Assembly (NCBI RefSeq): GCF_017744955.1
Contig: NZ_JAGIAG010000013.1
Coordinates: forward strand, 1-64,000
From: Dokdonella sp.
GTDB lineage: Bacteria > Pseudomonadota > Gammaproteobacteria > Xanthomonadales > Rhodanobacteraceae
Direction of reading: 5' to 3'
Length of the DNA stretch: 64,000 nt
Shown here: positions 15,647 to 24,313 of the stretch, piece after piece
How positions within the stretch are numbered: the first letter of the stretch is position 1
How the letters are laid out: each line of letters begins with the position of its first letter
Notes under the pieces: model-generated
The model's input: only the letters and a program-made list of their open reading frames with translations
Told to the model about the DNA's origin: nothing
Databases searched by the model: none
Position numbers and translations under genes: made by a program

Positions 15647-16402
15647 ATGACTGCGACCACGACGCCGGCGATCTCGACGCCGACGACGAGCGCCGATTCC
15701 GGCGTCCCCGATTCCGCGCCGATGCTTCCGCTGCGCGCCTGCGTGCTGGCGGTGGCGGCGAGCGCGCTCGCGATCGCGCTGATGCAGTACGCGATCATCA
15801 CGCATTCCGACATCGAAGGCCTGCTGCGCCTGAAGGCGCAGCAGAGCGCGCTGGGCGCGGCGGAGATCGACGAACTGGTCGCGCGGCAGGCGCAGCAGCT
15901 GCGCTATGCGCCGTTGATGAGCCTGTTGTTCTGGCCGCTGTGCCTGGTCGTCGGAGCCGGCGTCTACGCCGCCGTCCTGCGCGCGCTCGGCGGCTCGCGA
16001 TTCGTGTTCGCGCCGACGCTGCGCGCGTTCACCGTCGGCATCGCCGCCGCCTATGCCGTCTATGCGCTGGTCGGCGCGGCGATCGCGGTCGCGACCGGCG
16101 CGCCGACGTTCCCCAACGGCCCCGACGTGTTCTTCGCGCAGGCCTCGGTGCCGTGGAAGACCGCGCTGCAGACGTTCGATCTGGCCAATCTCGGCGCGGT
16201 CGCCGTCGCCGGCTTCCTGATCTTCCGCGCCGTCGACGCGCGCCGCACGGCGTTCGTCGCGATCGTGCTCGGCGTGCTCGGCGTCTACGCCGGCGCGAAG
16301 GCGGCGCTGGTGTCCTTGAGCGTGCCGGCCGACAAGCCGGTGGTGTGCGAGCTGTGCAAGCTCTCCGCCGAACCCGGCGAGCGTTCGGAGGCGCGCCCGT
16401 GA
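15647..16402 (+). CDS. RiPP-cluster multi-pass membrane protein A (YIP1-like)
   Basis: A 251-residue membrane protein. After a Thr/Ser-rich N-terminus there are about five hydrophobic segments, the first at about residues 27-47 followed by a ~45-residue extramembrane helical stretch. It ends in 'VVCELCKLS', a CxxC pair on the C-terminal tail. Start ATG 15647 has GAGG 7-10 bases upstream. Layout resembles YIP1/Yip1-domain membrane proteins, but similarity is only topological. It overlaps the next gene (GTGA), so the two are coupled. Possible roles are peptide export, immunity or anchoring of the maturation enzymes. Confidence 0.6.
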   Translation: MTATTTPAISTPTTSADSGVPDSAPMLPLRACVLAVAASALAIALMQYAIITHSDIEGLLRLKAQQSALGAAEIDELVARQAQQLRYAPLMSLLFWPLCLVVGAGVYAAVLRALGGSRFVFAPTLRAFTVGIAAAYAVYALVGAAIAVATGAPTFPNGPDVFFAQASVPWKTALQTFDLANLGAVAVAGFLIFRAVDARRTAFVAIVLGVLGVYAGAKAALVSLSVPADKPVVCELCKLSAEPGERSEARP

Positions 16403-17121
16403 GCACGCTGCGCGCGCTGCTGGACACGCTGCTGCCGGCGATGGCGCGGCCTTCGCGCAGCGCGGCGGTGGCGATGGAGGTCTGGCGCGCCGCCTTGCTT
16501 GCGTGGCTGCTGATGGTGCTGGTCGCGGCGATCTTCTACGTCCGCTACTACACGGCGGTCGACTACGAATGGATGCACACGTTGGCGCTCGGTCAGGCCG
16601 CCGCGTTCGGCAAGCTGCCGCCGGACGCCGAAGCCGCGATGGCGCGCTTCCTGTCGCCGGCCGTGATGGCGCCGCTGGCGACCGCCGGCATGGCCCTGCA
16701 GCAGGTGCTGGTGCTGGTCGCGCTGTGGAGCTATCTGCGCCTGGTCAGCGTGCTGGCGGGATCGCGCGTGTCCTCGGCCGGCTGCCTCGGCGCGGCCTGC
16801 GTCGCGCTGCTGCCGACGGCGCTCGATTCGTTCTGCGCGCTCGCCGCAAGCTTCCTCGAATCGATGGCGACGACGTCGATCGAGCGCCTCAATCCGCTCT
16901 CGGCCGACGCGCTGGTGTTCCGCCTCAGCGAGCAATCCGTCTGGCAGAAGCCGCTGGCGGCGCTGTCGCCGACCGTGCTGTGGAGCATCGCGATCCTGTT
17001 CTACTGGCTGCGCGATTCGGTGCGCCTGCGCGCGGCCTGGGCCGCGGCGCTCGCCGTGGCGCCGTTCGCCGCGGTGTTCGCGGTGTGGGGCCTGCTCGTC
17101 GTGCTGTCGAGCCGCGTCTAG
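16399..17121 (+). CDS. RiPP-cluster multi-pass membrane protein B (YIP1-like)
   Basis: A 240-residue protein with about five membrane segments, the first at about residues 33-53. Its layout matches the preceding gene: a first span, an extramembrane loop with acidic and Ala-rich residues ('LPPDAEAAMARFLSP'), then four spans. The shared architecture suggests the two are diverged paralogues acting as a pair. GTG 16399 overlaps the upstream stop (GTGA). No catalytic motif is visible. Function is not known; context suggests a membrane component of peptide export or self-protection. Confidence 0.6.
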   Translation: MSTLRALLDTLLPAMARPSRSAAVAMEVWRAALLAWLLMVLVAAIFYVRYYTAVDYEWMHTLALGQAAAFGKLPPDAEAAMARFLSPAVMAPLATAGMALQQVLVLVALWSYLRLVSVLAGSRVSSAGCLGAACVALLPTALDSFCALAASFLESMATTSIERLNPLSADALVFRLSEQSVWQKPLAALSPTVLWSIAILFYWLRDSVRLRAAWAAALAVAPFAAVFAVWGLLVVLSSRV

Positions 17122-17125
17122 CGCC

Positions 17126-18303
17126 GTGCCGACGCGTCGCCTCGGCTGGATCGCCCTCGTCGCGCTGCTGGCGATCGCGCTGTTCGCCAGCCATCGCCAG
17201 CGCGGCTACGGGCGGACCGTCGTGCAGGCGGTGCCGGTCGCGCGCGGCGTGCTGGCCGGCAAGCTGTCGCTGACCGGCGCGTTCGACTACGCCAACGTCA
17301 CCGAGATTCGCGCCGAGGTCGTCGCGCCGGTGGCGAAGCTGCTCGTCGCCGACGGCCAGTCGGTGCGTGCCGGCGATGCGCTGCTGGAACTGCGCGCGCC
17401 GGACGTCGACGCCGAGGTCGACCGGCTCGAGGCGACCGTCGCGCGCGTCGCCGCCGAGCTGGCGCGCGCCGAGGTCGCGCTGCGGCTCGCGCGCTCGAAC
17501 GAGAGCCGCGTGCTGCGTCTCGGGCACACGCATCTGATCCCGCAGGATCGCGTCGAGACGGCGCAGCGCGAGAGCGAATCGGCCGCGGCCGGCGTGAGGG
17601 CGGCGCAGGCGTCGCTGAAGGAGGCGCAGCTCGCCGTGCGCCACGCCAGGGCGATGCAGCAGAAGCTGCACGTGACCGCGCCGGTCGACGGCACCGTGGT
17701 CGACGTCTCGATCCGCGAGGGCGAGGTCGCCATCCCGACCAGCGCGGCGCTGCCGGGCTCGCTGCTGCTCAAGCTCGCCGACACGCATCGGTTGATCGCC
17801 CGCGTCGAACTGTCCGAGGCCGAGCTCGGCAAGCTCAAGGTCGGCGACAGGGCGCGGGTCCGCTCCACCGTGCTCGGCGGAGCGCCGCTGCCCGGCGAAT
17901 TCGTCGCCTTGCGCGCGCGTGCCGCGAGCGGCGAGCAGGGCAGGTTCCAGGGCGAGATCGCCTTCGCCGCCGACGCGCTGCCGACGCGGCTGGTGCACAC
18001 CTCGTGCATCGCCGATGTGGACCTCGACGGCGGCGAGCCCGGCCTGATCGTGCCGCTCGAGGCGATCCGCTATCCGGGCCAGAACGTCGGCTCGGAGGCG
18101 CTGACCGCGCCGTACGTGCTGCGCGTCGGTGCGGGCCGGATCGCGATGGTGCCGGTCGAGACCGGCCTCGGCGACGACCGCCACCAGCGCATCGAGCGCG
18201 GCCTGCGCGAAGGCGATCTGGTCGTCACCGGTCCGGCCAGCGTGCTCGCCACGCTGGTCGTCGGCCAGGACGTCGTCGTCGACACTGCGCACGGCGTGCG
18301 GCG

Positions 18304-18307
<4 letters not shown>
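17126..18307 (+). CDS. MacA/HlyD-type periplasmic adaptor
   Basis: A 393-residue membrane-fusion protein. One N-terminal membrane anchor (about residues 6-22), then a split lipoyl/barrel-sandwich domain ('VAPVAKLLVADGQSVRAGD' and 'VTAPVDGTVVDVSIREGE') flanks a coiled-coil hairpin at about residues 90-180 ('VDRLEATVARVAAELARAEV'). A beta-barrel and membrane-proximal domain follow. Such adaptors link an inner-membrane ABC transporter to a TolC-type outer-membrane channel. Start GTG 17126 lies 4 bases after the upstream stop; the stop overlaps the ATPase start (ATGA). With the next two genes it makes a MacAB-type tripartite exporter. Confidence 0.9.
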
Positions 18308-18979
<672 letters not shown>

Positions 18980-18996
<17 letters not shown>

Positions 18997-20221
18997 ACCG
19001 CGCCGCGCGGTGGTGCCGTTCGCCGACCAGCTCGCCGATGCGCTGCGCGAGGTGCGCGCCAACGCGCTGGCGAGTCTGCTCAGCGCGCTGGCGGTGACGA
19101 TCGCCACGCTCGGCGTGCTGCTGGTCGCCTCGATCACGCAAGGACTGGGGCGCTCGTTCGAGCGCCTCGCGTTCAGCGGCGGCCCGGTGCTGACGATCGC
19201 GCCCGATCCGCGACCGAGCCTGTCGGCGCTGCGTCCGACGCGCCGCGACTACGTCGCCTTGCGCAGCGCGCTGCCGGACGCGCGGCGCGTCAGCCTGGTG
19301 CAGAGCCTCGGCACGCAGACGCTCGCCTCGGCGCGCGCGACGGCGGCGATCCCGACCGTCACCGCCGACTACAGCTTGTTCCAGACCGGCCGCTACGACG
19401 TGCTCGCCGGCCGCCCGCTGGTGCCGAGCGACGGGCCCGAGCAGCGCCGCGTGATCGTGCTCGATCGCGCCGCCGCCGAGCGCCTCGGGCTCGACGTCGC
19501 CGACGTCGGCAGCCGGATCCGGCTCGGCGGGCAGTTCGTGCACCTCGTCGGCCTGGTCAAGGCGAAGGGTCTCGGCGCCGATTCGAGCGGCGGCGACGGC
19601 CTGGCGATCGTGCCGGATGCCGTCGTGCCGGAAGCGTCGGCGTCGCCGTCCGCGGCGGCATTGCCGCTGGTGATCGAAGTGGAGGTCCCGCCCGGCGCCG
19701 ACCTCGACACTTGGCAGGCGCGCATCGGCATCCTGCTGCGCCGCGAGCGCAACCTGGCCGGCGCGCAGCAGGCCGGCTTCGCGATCAGCTCCTCCGAGCG
19801 CGTGCGTGCCGGCATCCGCAGCACGACCGCGCTGATCTCGCTCACCGCCACCTTGCTTATGAGCATTTCGCTGGTGGTCGGCGCGGTCGGCATCGTCAAC
19901 GTCTCGCTGATCAGCGTGCGCCACCGCTATTTCGAGATCGGCCTGCGCATCGCGGTCGGCGCGACGCATCGCCTGATCATGCGCCAGTTCCTGCTCGAGA
20001 ACGTCATCGTCGCCGTCGCCGGCGCGCTCGTCGCGATCGGCGTGTTCGCGCTGCTGGCGGCGGGCGCGAACGATCTGCTCGGCGGCGTGCTGGTGCTGGA
20101 TGCCTCGCCGCTCGTGATCGGCCTCGCGGTGCTCGCCGCGGTCGCGGTCGGCGTCGTTTCCGGCGTCGCGCCGGCGCTGCGCGCGGCGAATCTCGATCCC
20201 GCCACGGCGCTGCGCACCTGA
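18980..20221 (+). CDS. MacB-like ABC permease (FtsX fold)
   Basis: A 413-residue permease with four membrane segments: one at about residues 29-52, then after a ~220-residue periplasmic MacB_PCD-type domain three more at the C-terminus ('LISLTATLLMSISLVVGAVG', 'VIVAVAGALVAIGVFALLA', 'LVIGLAVLAAVAVGVVSGV'). 'ISVRHRYFEIGLRIAVGAT' and the terminal 'APALRAANLDPATALR' are hallmark FtsX/MacB permease motifs. The ATPase is a separate gene rather than fused as in E. coli MacB. Together with the adaptor it should export the mature peptide through a TolC-like channel. Confidence 0.92.
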
Positions 20222-20246
20222 GCGTTTTCTTCCCGAGGAGATCTCC

Positions 20247-21341
20247 ATGCAAGGATGGCCTTCATTCGCCGAACTGACGAGCAAGGCGCTGCTGCCGCTG
20301 CTGCTGACGCCGGTCATGCTGGTCGTGATGCCGCTGCTGCTGCTCGGTCGCGCCGACGCGGCACGCCCGCTGACCGTCGGCATCTGTCCGCAGGGCGCGA
20401 CGCCGCCGGCGATCGAGGCGATCGACGGTCGCGCGCTGACGGTGGTGGTCGATTCCTGCGCGCATCTCGCACGGGAGCTGCGCCTGAACACCGTGCAGGC
20501 GCTGATCGAGGCCGATCCGTCGGCGACCGCCGCGGCGCCGAACCGCGTGCTGTTCAAGGCCTCGCAGACGCGCGGCCGCGAGTCGCTCGCCGCGGCGCGC
20601 AAGGTGGCGTTCCTGATGCGCGATCCGGCGCATCGCCTCGAGGACTGGCCGCGCGCGGTCGCGGTCGACAGCGACCTCGAACTCTCCGTCGGCATGCTGC
20701 TGATCGTCCTGCCGGCGCTGCTGGTGCAGTGGCTGATGGGCGCGGTCGCGCCGCCATTGGTGCAGATCGTCGACGGCAGCACGCCGGATCGCGCGGCCCG
20801 GCTGCGGTTGCACGCGCGCGTGGCGATCCTCGGCGGCGCGAGCATCGTCGGCTATCTCGCCGGAATCTGGATCGCGACGGTGCTCGGCAACTATGTCAAC
20901 AGCGGCACCGTGCAGATGATCCGCGAACTCGACGCGAGCGTCAGCCCGACGCCGTCGCTGACCTCGGACGTGGAGATCGTCGCCTCGTTCCTGGTCACGA
21001 GCGCCTCGTTCCTGCTGCTGATCGCGCCGGCGGTGACCTGGCTCGCGCTGGCGAGCCGTTCGCGCATGAGTTTTTCCAATCTCTACCAGGTGCTCGCGCT
21101 GTCGCTGATCATGATCGTGATGGCGACCGGCTACGCGGCCTCGTCGCACGCGCTGCCGTACGCGAGCTACGTGCCGCTCGCCTCGGCGGCGCAGGGGCTG
21201 GCCGAGCTGGTGCGCGGACCGCTGCGCTGGGAGTCGCTGGCGCTTCCGCTGCTCGTCAACGCGCTGGCCGGCGCGGCGTGCTTGTTCGCCTCGCTGCGCA
21301 TGCGCGGCGCGATCGCCAGCGAGGCCGCGGTGCATCCGTGA
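20247..21341 (+). CDS. Membrane protein resembling an ABC-2/NatB permease
   Basis: A 364-residue membrane protein. ATG 20247 has a GAGGAG ribosome-binding site. A first hydrophobic segment at about residues 15-34 is followed by a ~120-residue exported domain. Five or six segments follow, ending 'YVPLASAAQGLAELVRGPL' and 'NALAGAACLFASLRMRGA', a pattern like the C-terminus of NatB-type ABC-2 permeases. No dedicated second ATPase is encoded. It might pair with an ATPase elsewhere, act as an immunity protein, or be a degenerate transporter. The family call is tentative; the membership of the operon is solid (stop overlaps the next start as GTGA). Confidence 0.55.
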   Translation: MQGWPSFAELTSKALLPLLLTPVMLVVMPLLLLGRADAARPLTVGICPQGATPPAIEAIDGRALTVVVDSCAHLARELRLNTVQALIEADPSATAAAPNRVLFKASQTRGRESLAAARKVAFLMRDPAHRLEDWPRAVAVDSDLELSVGMLLIVLPALLVQWLMGAVAPPLVQIVDGSTPDRAARLRLHARVAILGGASIVGYLAGIWIATVLGNYVNSGTVQMIRELDASVSPTPSLTSDVEIVASFLVTSASFLLLIAPAVTWLALASRSRMSFSNLYQVLALSLIMIVMATGYAASSHALPYASYVPLASAAQGLAELVRGPLRWESLALPLLVNALAGAACLFASLRMRGAIASEAAVHP

Positions 21342-22723
21342 ACGCGTTCGACGAACCGCTCGAAGAGTCGCTCGACGAGTCCGTCGACGAGGCCATCGAC
21401 CACGGCGCGGCCGACCGCTGCGCGCTCGAAGGCGCCGCCGCGTTCGCGCTGCAGGCGGCGCACCGTCACGGTGCGGACAAGGCGGCGGTCGCGCTGGCGC
21501 GCACGCGCACGCTGCGCGTGCAGCTGCGCGGCGGCGAGCTGGAGAAGATCGAGCACGTCGTACGCTCGGTGCTGGTGGCGAGCGTCATCAAGCAGCGCCG
21601 CCACGGGCGCTGCAAGATCGCCTCGCTGCGCGACACGGACATCGCCGACGGCCTGCGCAACGCCTGCGCGATCGCGGATTTCGCCGATCCCGATCCGTGG
21701 ATCGACCTGCCCGATGCCGCGCTGCATCCGACGCGGTTCGAGGATCTCGACATCTGGCATCCCTCGTCCGACGGCGCCGCGGCCGCCGCACGCAAGCTCG
21801 CGCGATGGAGCCCGCTGGGATCGCGCGGCAGCGCGCGTTCCAGGCTGACGGCGCTGTTCTCCGAGTCGCAGTCGTGCAGCAGCGTGCTGGCGACCTCGGC
21901 CGGATTCCTCGGCTTCGAGGCGGCGACCCTGCACGCCGTCGGCGGCGAATGGATCGCCCGCCGCGGGCACGAGGCGCAGCGCGCGGCCGATCTTCGGCAT
22001 TTTCGTCGGCCGCTCGCCGCGACCGCCGTCGCGGATCTCGTCGCCGACCTGTCGCGCACGGCGGAATCGCTGCTCGGCGCACGTCCGATCGCGACCGGGC
22101 GCTGCCGCGTGCTGCTGGCCCCGCGCGTCGCGGCGTGGCTGATGCAGGCGGCGTTCTCGGCGCTGTTCGGTTCCGCGCACCTGCGCGGCCTGACGTTCCT
22201 GCGCGACTGCGTGAACCAGCGCGTGTTCGCGCCGGGCACGTCGATCGTCGACGACGCGCACGAGCGCGGCGGGCTCGGTTCGACGAACTTCGACAACGAA
22301 GGCGTCGCGACGGGCCGCACGCGGATCGTCGAGGACGGATGCGTGCGCACCTTGCTGCTCGACGGCTACTCGGCGAGACGGCTCGGGCTGCGCTCGACCG
22401 GGCATGCCGGAGGCGTGCACAACGTGCTGCTCGAGGGCGCGATTCCGGAAAGCGCGCTCGCCGCGGCGCTGGACACCGGCTTGTGGGTCGAGCGCATCCA
22501 CGGCAGCGCGCCCAATCCCGTCACCGGCGACTTTTCCGTCGCGGCGACCGGCCATTGGGTCGAAGGCGGCCGCGTGCGCCATGCCGTCACCGGCGTCGCC
22601 ATCGCCGGCAATCTGCGCCAGCTGCTGCCGCAGCTGCGCGTACTCGGTACCTGTCCGATCCGGCGGCCGAAGATTTCCGTCGGCGCGATCCTGCTGCCCG
22701 GGCTGATGGTCGCGGGACGCTGA
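21338..22723 (+). CDS. TldE/PmbA-family protein (peptide-maturation protease subunit)
   Basis: A 461-residue member of the TldD/TldE family. The C-terminal half holds the TldE core: 'VFAPGTSIVDD', 'STNFDNEGVATGRTRIVEDG', 'LLLDGYSARRLGLRSTGHAG' and 'GSAPNPVTGDFSVAATGHWV', ending 'AIAGNLRQLLPQL'. No HExxxH zinc site is present, so this is the non-catalytic TldE side. TldD/E heterodimers trim leaders from modified peptides such as microcin B17. No TldD is in this cluster, so the catalytic partner must be encoded elsewhere if the protease is active. GTG 21338 overlaps the upstream stop. The N-terminal ~25 residues are unusually acidic. Confidence 0.8.
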   Translation: MNAFDEPLEESLDESVDEAIDHGAADRCALEGAAAFALQAAHRHGADKAAVALARTRTLRVQLRGGELEKIEHVVRSVLVASVIKQRRHGRCKIASLRDTDIADGLRNACAIADFADPDPWIDLPDAALHPTRFEDLDIWHPSSDGAAAAARKLARWSPLGSRGSARSRLTALFSESQSCSSVLATSAGFLGFEAATLHAVGGEWIARRGHEAQRAADLRHFRRPLAATAVADLVADLSRTAESLLGARPIATGRCRVLLAPRVAAWLMQAAFSALFGSAHLRGLTFLRDCVNQRVFAPGTSIVDDAHERGGLGSTNFDNEGVATGRTRIVEDGCVRTLLLDGYSARRLGLRSTGHAGGVHNVLLEGAIPESALAAALDTGLWVERIHGSAPNPVTGDFSVAATGHWVEGGRVRHAVTGVAIAGNLRQLLPQLRVLGTCPIRRPKISVGAILLPGLMVAGR

Positions 22724-22732
22724 GCTATGCGC

Positions 22733-23311
22733 TCACTGCGGAATCAGGATGCCGATGAAGTCGCGGATGTAGACCTCGAACTCGTCGTGGTTCATGCGCG
22801 GCTGGCCGATCTGCGCGAGCTGCACGAAGCCGACGTAGGCGGAGTAGGCCAGGCGCGCGCGGTTCGCCGCGGCGGCGGCGTCGAAGCCGGCCTGATGGAA
22901 GGCTTCGGTGACGAAGGCGAGCCGGCGCTGCGAGACGCGTTCGATCAGCGGCCGGATCAGCGGCTGGTCGATCGACTTGATCAGCGCGGCGAACACCGCG
23001 TGCGAGGGATGCTTGTGGCTGACCTGGCGGATCAGTTCGCGCAGGCGCTCGCGCGGGTCGGAGGCGGCGGCGATCGCGGCTTCCAGTTCGGCTTCGTCGG
23101 AACGCTCCCAGCGCTCCAGCGCGGCCTGCAGCAGGGCCTCGCGCGTGGCGAAATGCCAGTAGAAACTACCCTTGGTCACGCCGAGCCGGCGCGCCAGCGA
23201 TTCCACCGCCACGGCACCGACGCCGTTCTCCGCCAGCACCTCCAGCGCCGCTTCTTCCCAGTCGGCCGCGCTGAGGCGGGTTTTCGGTTCGAGCTTGCTG
23301 AGCGCGGCCAT
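22733..23311 (-). CDS. TetR/AcrR-family transcriptional regulator
   Basis: A 192-residue repressor. The N-terminal helix-turn-helix includes 'VAVESLARRLGVTKGSFYWHF', the typical TetR recognition helix with 'KGSFYWHF'. The C-terminal ligand domain is all-helical and ends near residue 190. It is transcribed divergently from the alpha/beta hydrolase-fadE genes. A perfect 16-base palindrome at 23358-23373 lies in the divergent gap, suggesting it represses itself and the fatty-acid genes. The convergent TldE gene ends 9 bases away. The ligand is not readable; an acyl-CoA or related lipid is the contextual guess. Confidence 0.88.
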   Translation of the reverse strand: MAALSKLEPKTRLSAADWEEAALEVLAENGVGAVAVESLARRLGVTKGSFYWHFATREALLQAALERWERSDEAELEAAIAAASDPRERLRELIRQVSHKHPSHAVFAALIKSIDQPLIRPLIERVSQRRLAFVTEAFHQAGFDAAAAANRARLAYSAYVGFVQLAQIGQPRMNHDEFEVYIRDFIGILIPQ

Positions 23312-23357
23312 GCGCGTAAGTCTGCCCGATGGTCGCCGGGAATTGAATCTCCAAAGG

Positions 23358-23373
23358 GTAAACTAATGTTTAC
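23358..23373. promoter_or_regulatory. Palindromic operator in the tetR-hydrolase gap
   Basis: GTAAAC-TAAT-GTTTAC is a perfect inverted repeat (6-bp arms, 4-base centre), 46 bases upstream of the TetR start and 66 bases before the hydrolase start. TetR dimers bind such sites. It loosely resembles the AAAC-N4-GTTT sites known for fatty-acid regulators of the PsrA type, though this protein is not PsrA by sequence. Confidence 0.6.
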
Positions 23374-23439
23374 AAAGGACAAATTAATCAGTACGGTTGC
23401 GTATTGATTTCACCCTGTGGGTTATCCATACTGCATCGT

Positions 23440-24312
23440 ATGGAAAGTGCCGCCTCATCGTTGCCGATCGCGACCGCGAGCCGCCTGATCCGTCCGGATG
23501 GGATGGAACTCGCGCTCGGGAGCCTGCCCGGCACGCGCGGCGGCGTCGTCTTCGCGCACGGATTCGGCCAGACGCATCTGGCCTGGGCGACGAGCATGCA
23601 GCGCATCGCCGCCGCCGGTTTTGCCTGCGTCGGCTTCGACGCGCGCGGCCACGGCGACAGCGGCTGGCGCGGCGAGCAGCCGTACCACTTCGAGCCGATG
23701 GTCGAGGACCTGCTCGCGGTCGCCGCCACCGTCGGCCCGCGGCCGGTGCTGGTCGGCGCCTCGATGGGCGGCCTGCTCGGCATCGCGGCGCAGGGGCGCG
23801 ACGAGAACGCGTTCGGCGCGATGGTGCTGGTCGACGTGACGCCGCGCTGGGAGACGCGCGGCGTCGAACGCATCCTCGGCTTCATGCGCGCGCATCCGCA
23901 CGGCTTCGCCTCGCTGCAGGAAGCCAGCGACGCGATCGCCGCCTACCTGCCGCATCGGCGCGAGCGCAAACCTCCGGAGCGTCTGCGTTCGCTGCTGGTC
24001 GACCACGGCGACGGGCGTCTGCGCTGGCACTGGGATCCGCGCCTCCTCGACGATCTCACGCCCGACATCGACAGCCATCAACCGATGCTGCTCGACGCGG
24101 TGCGCCGCATCCGCGTGCCGCTGCTGCTGGTCAGCGGCGGCGAGAGCGACATCGTCTCGCAGACGACCATCGCCGAATTCCTCCATTTGGCGCCGCAGGC
24201 GCGCCACGTCGTCGTGCCGCAGGCCTCGCACATGGTCGCCGGCGACGACAACGACGCATTTACCCGCCACGTACTAGAGTTTCTGCAATCGCTCGCAAGC
24301 GAGGAGCACTGA
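23440..24312 (+). CDS. Alpha/beta hydrolase
   Basis: A 290-residue alpha/beta hydrolase-fold enzyme. The oxyanion motif 'FAHGFGQTHLAW' and nucleophile elbow 'LVGASMGGLLG' (catalytic Ser) are clear; 'DIVSQTTIAEF' and 'QASHMVAGDDND' supply the acid and histidine. Esterase, lipase or thioesterase activity on an acyl substrate fits its position directly before fadE (1-base gap), behind a putative TetR operator. ATG 23440 is the most sensible start, but its ribosome-binding site is weak; an upstream ATG at 23404 is also in frame. The precise substrate is unknown. Confidence 0.8.
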   Translation: MESAASSLPIATASRLIRPDGMELALGSLPGTRGGVVFAHGFGQTHLAWATSMQRIAAAGFACVGFDARGHGDSGWRGEQPYHFEPMVEDLLAVAATVGPRPVLVGASMGGLLGIAAQGRDENAFGAMVLVDVTPRWETRGVERILGFMRAHPHGFASLQEASDAIAAYLPHRRERKPPERLRSLLVDHGDGRLRWHWDPRLLDDLTPDIDSHQPMLLDAVRRIRVPLLLVSGGESDIVSQTTIAEFLHLAPQARHVVVPQASHMVAGDDNDAFTRHVLEFLQSLASEEH

Positions 24313-24313
24313 G

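Noticed and set aside
12898..15813. A 971-codon frame on the minus strand across the RiPP epimerase and precursor
   Set aside because: It runs antisense to the radical-SAM gene and through the intergenic promoter region. Its composition is that of a shadow, and the + strand gene has intact family motifs and a ribosome-binding site.
22733..23311. Assignment of the TetR protein as PsrA
   Set aside because: The recognition helix and N-terminus ('KGSFYWHF' type) do not resemble PsrA, so only the palindrome similarity was kept.
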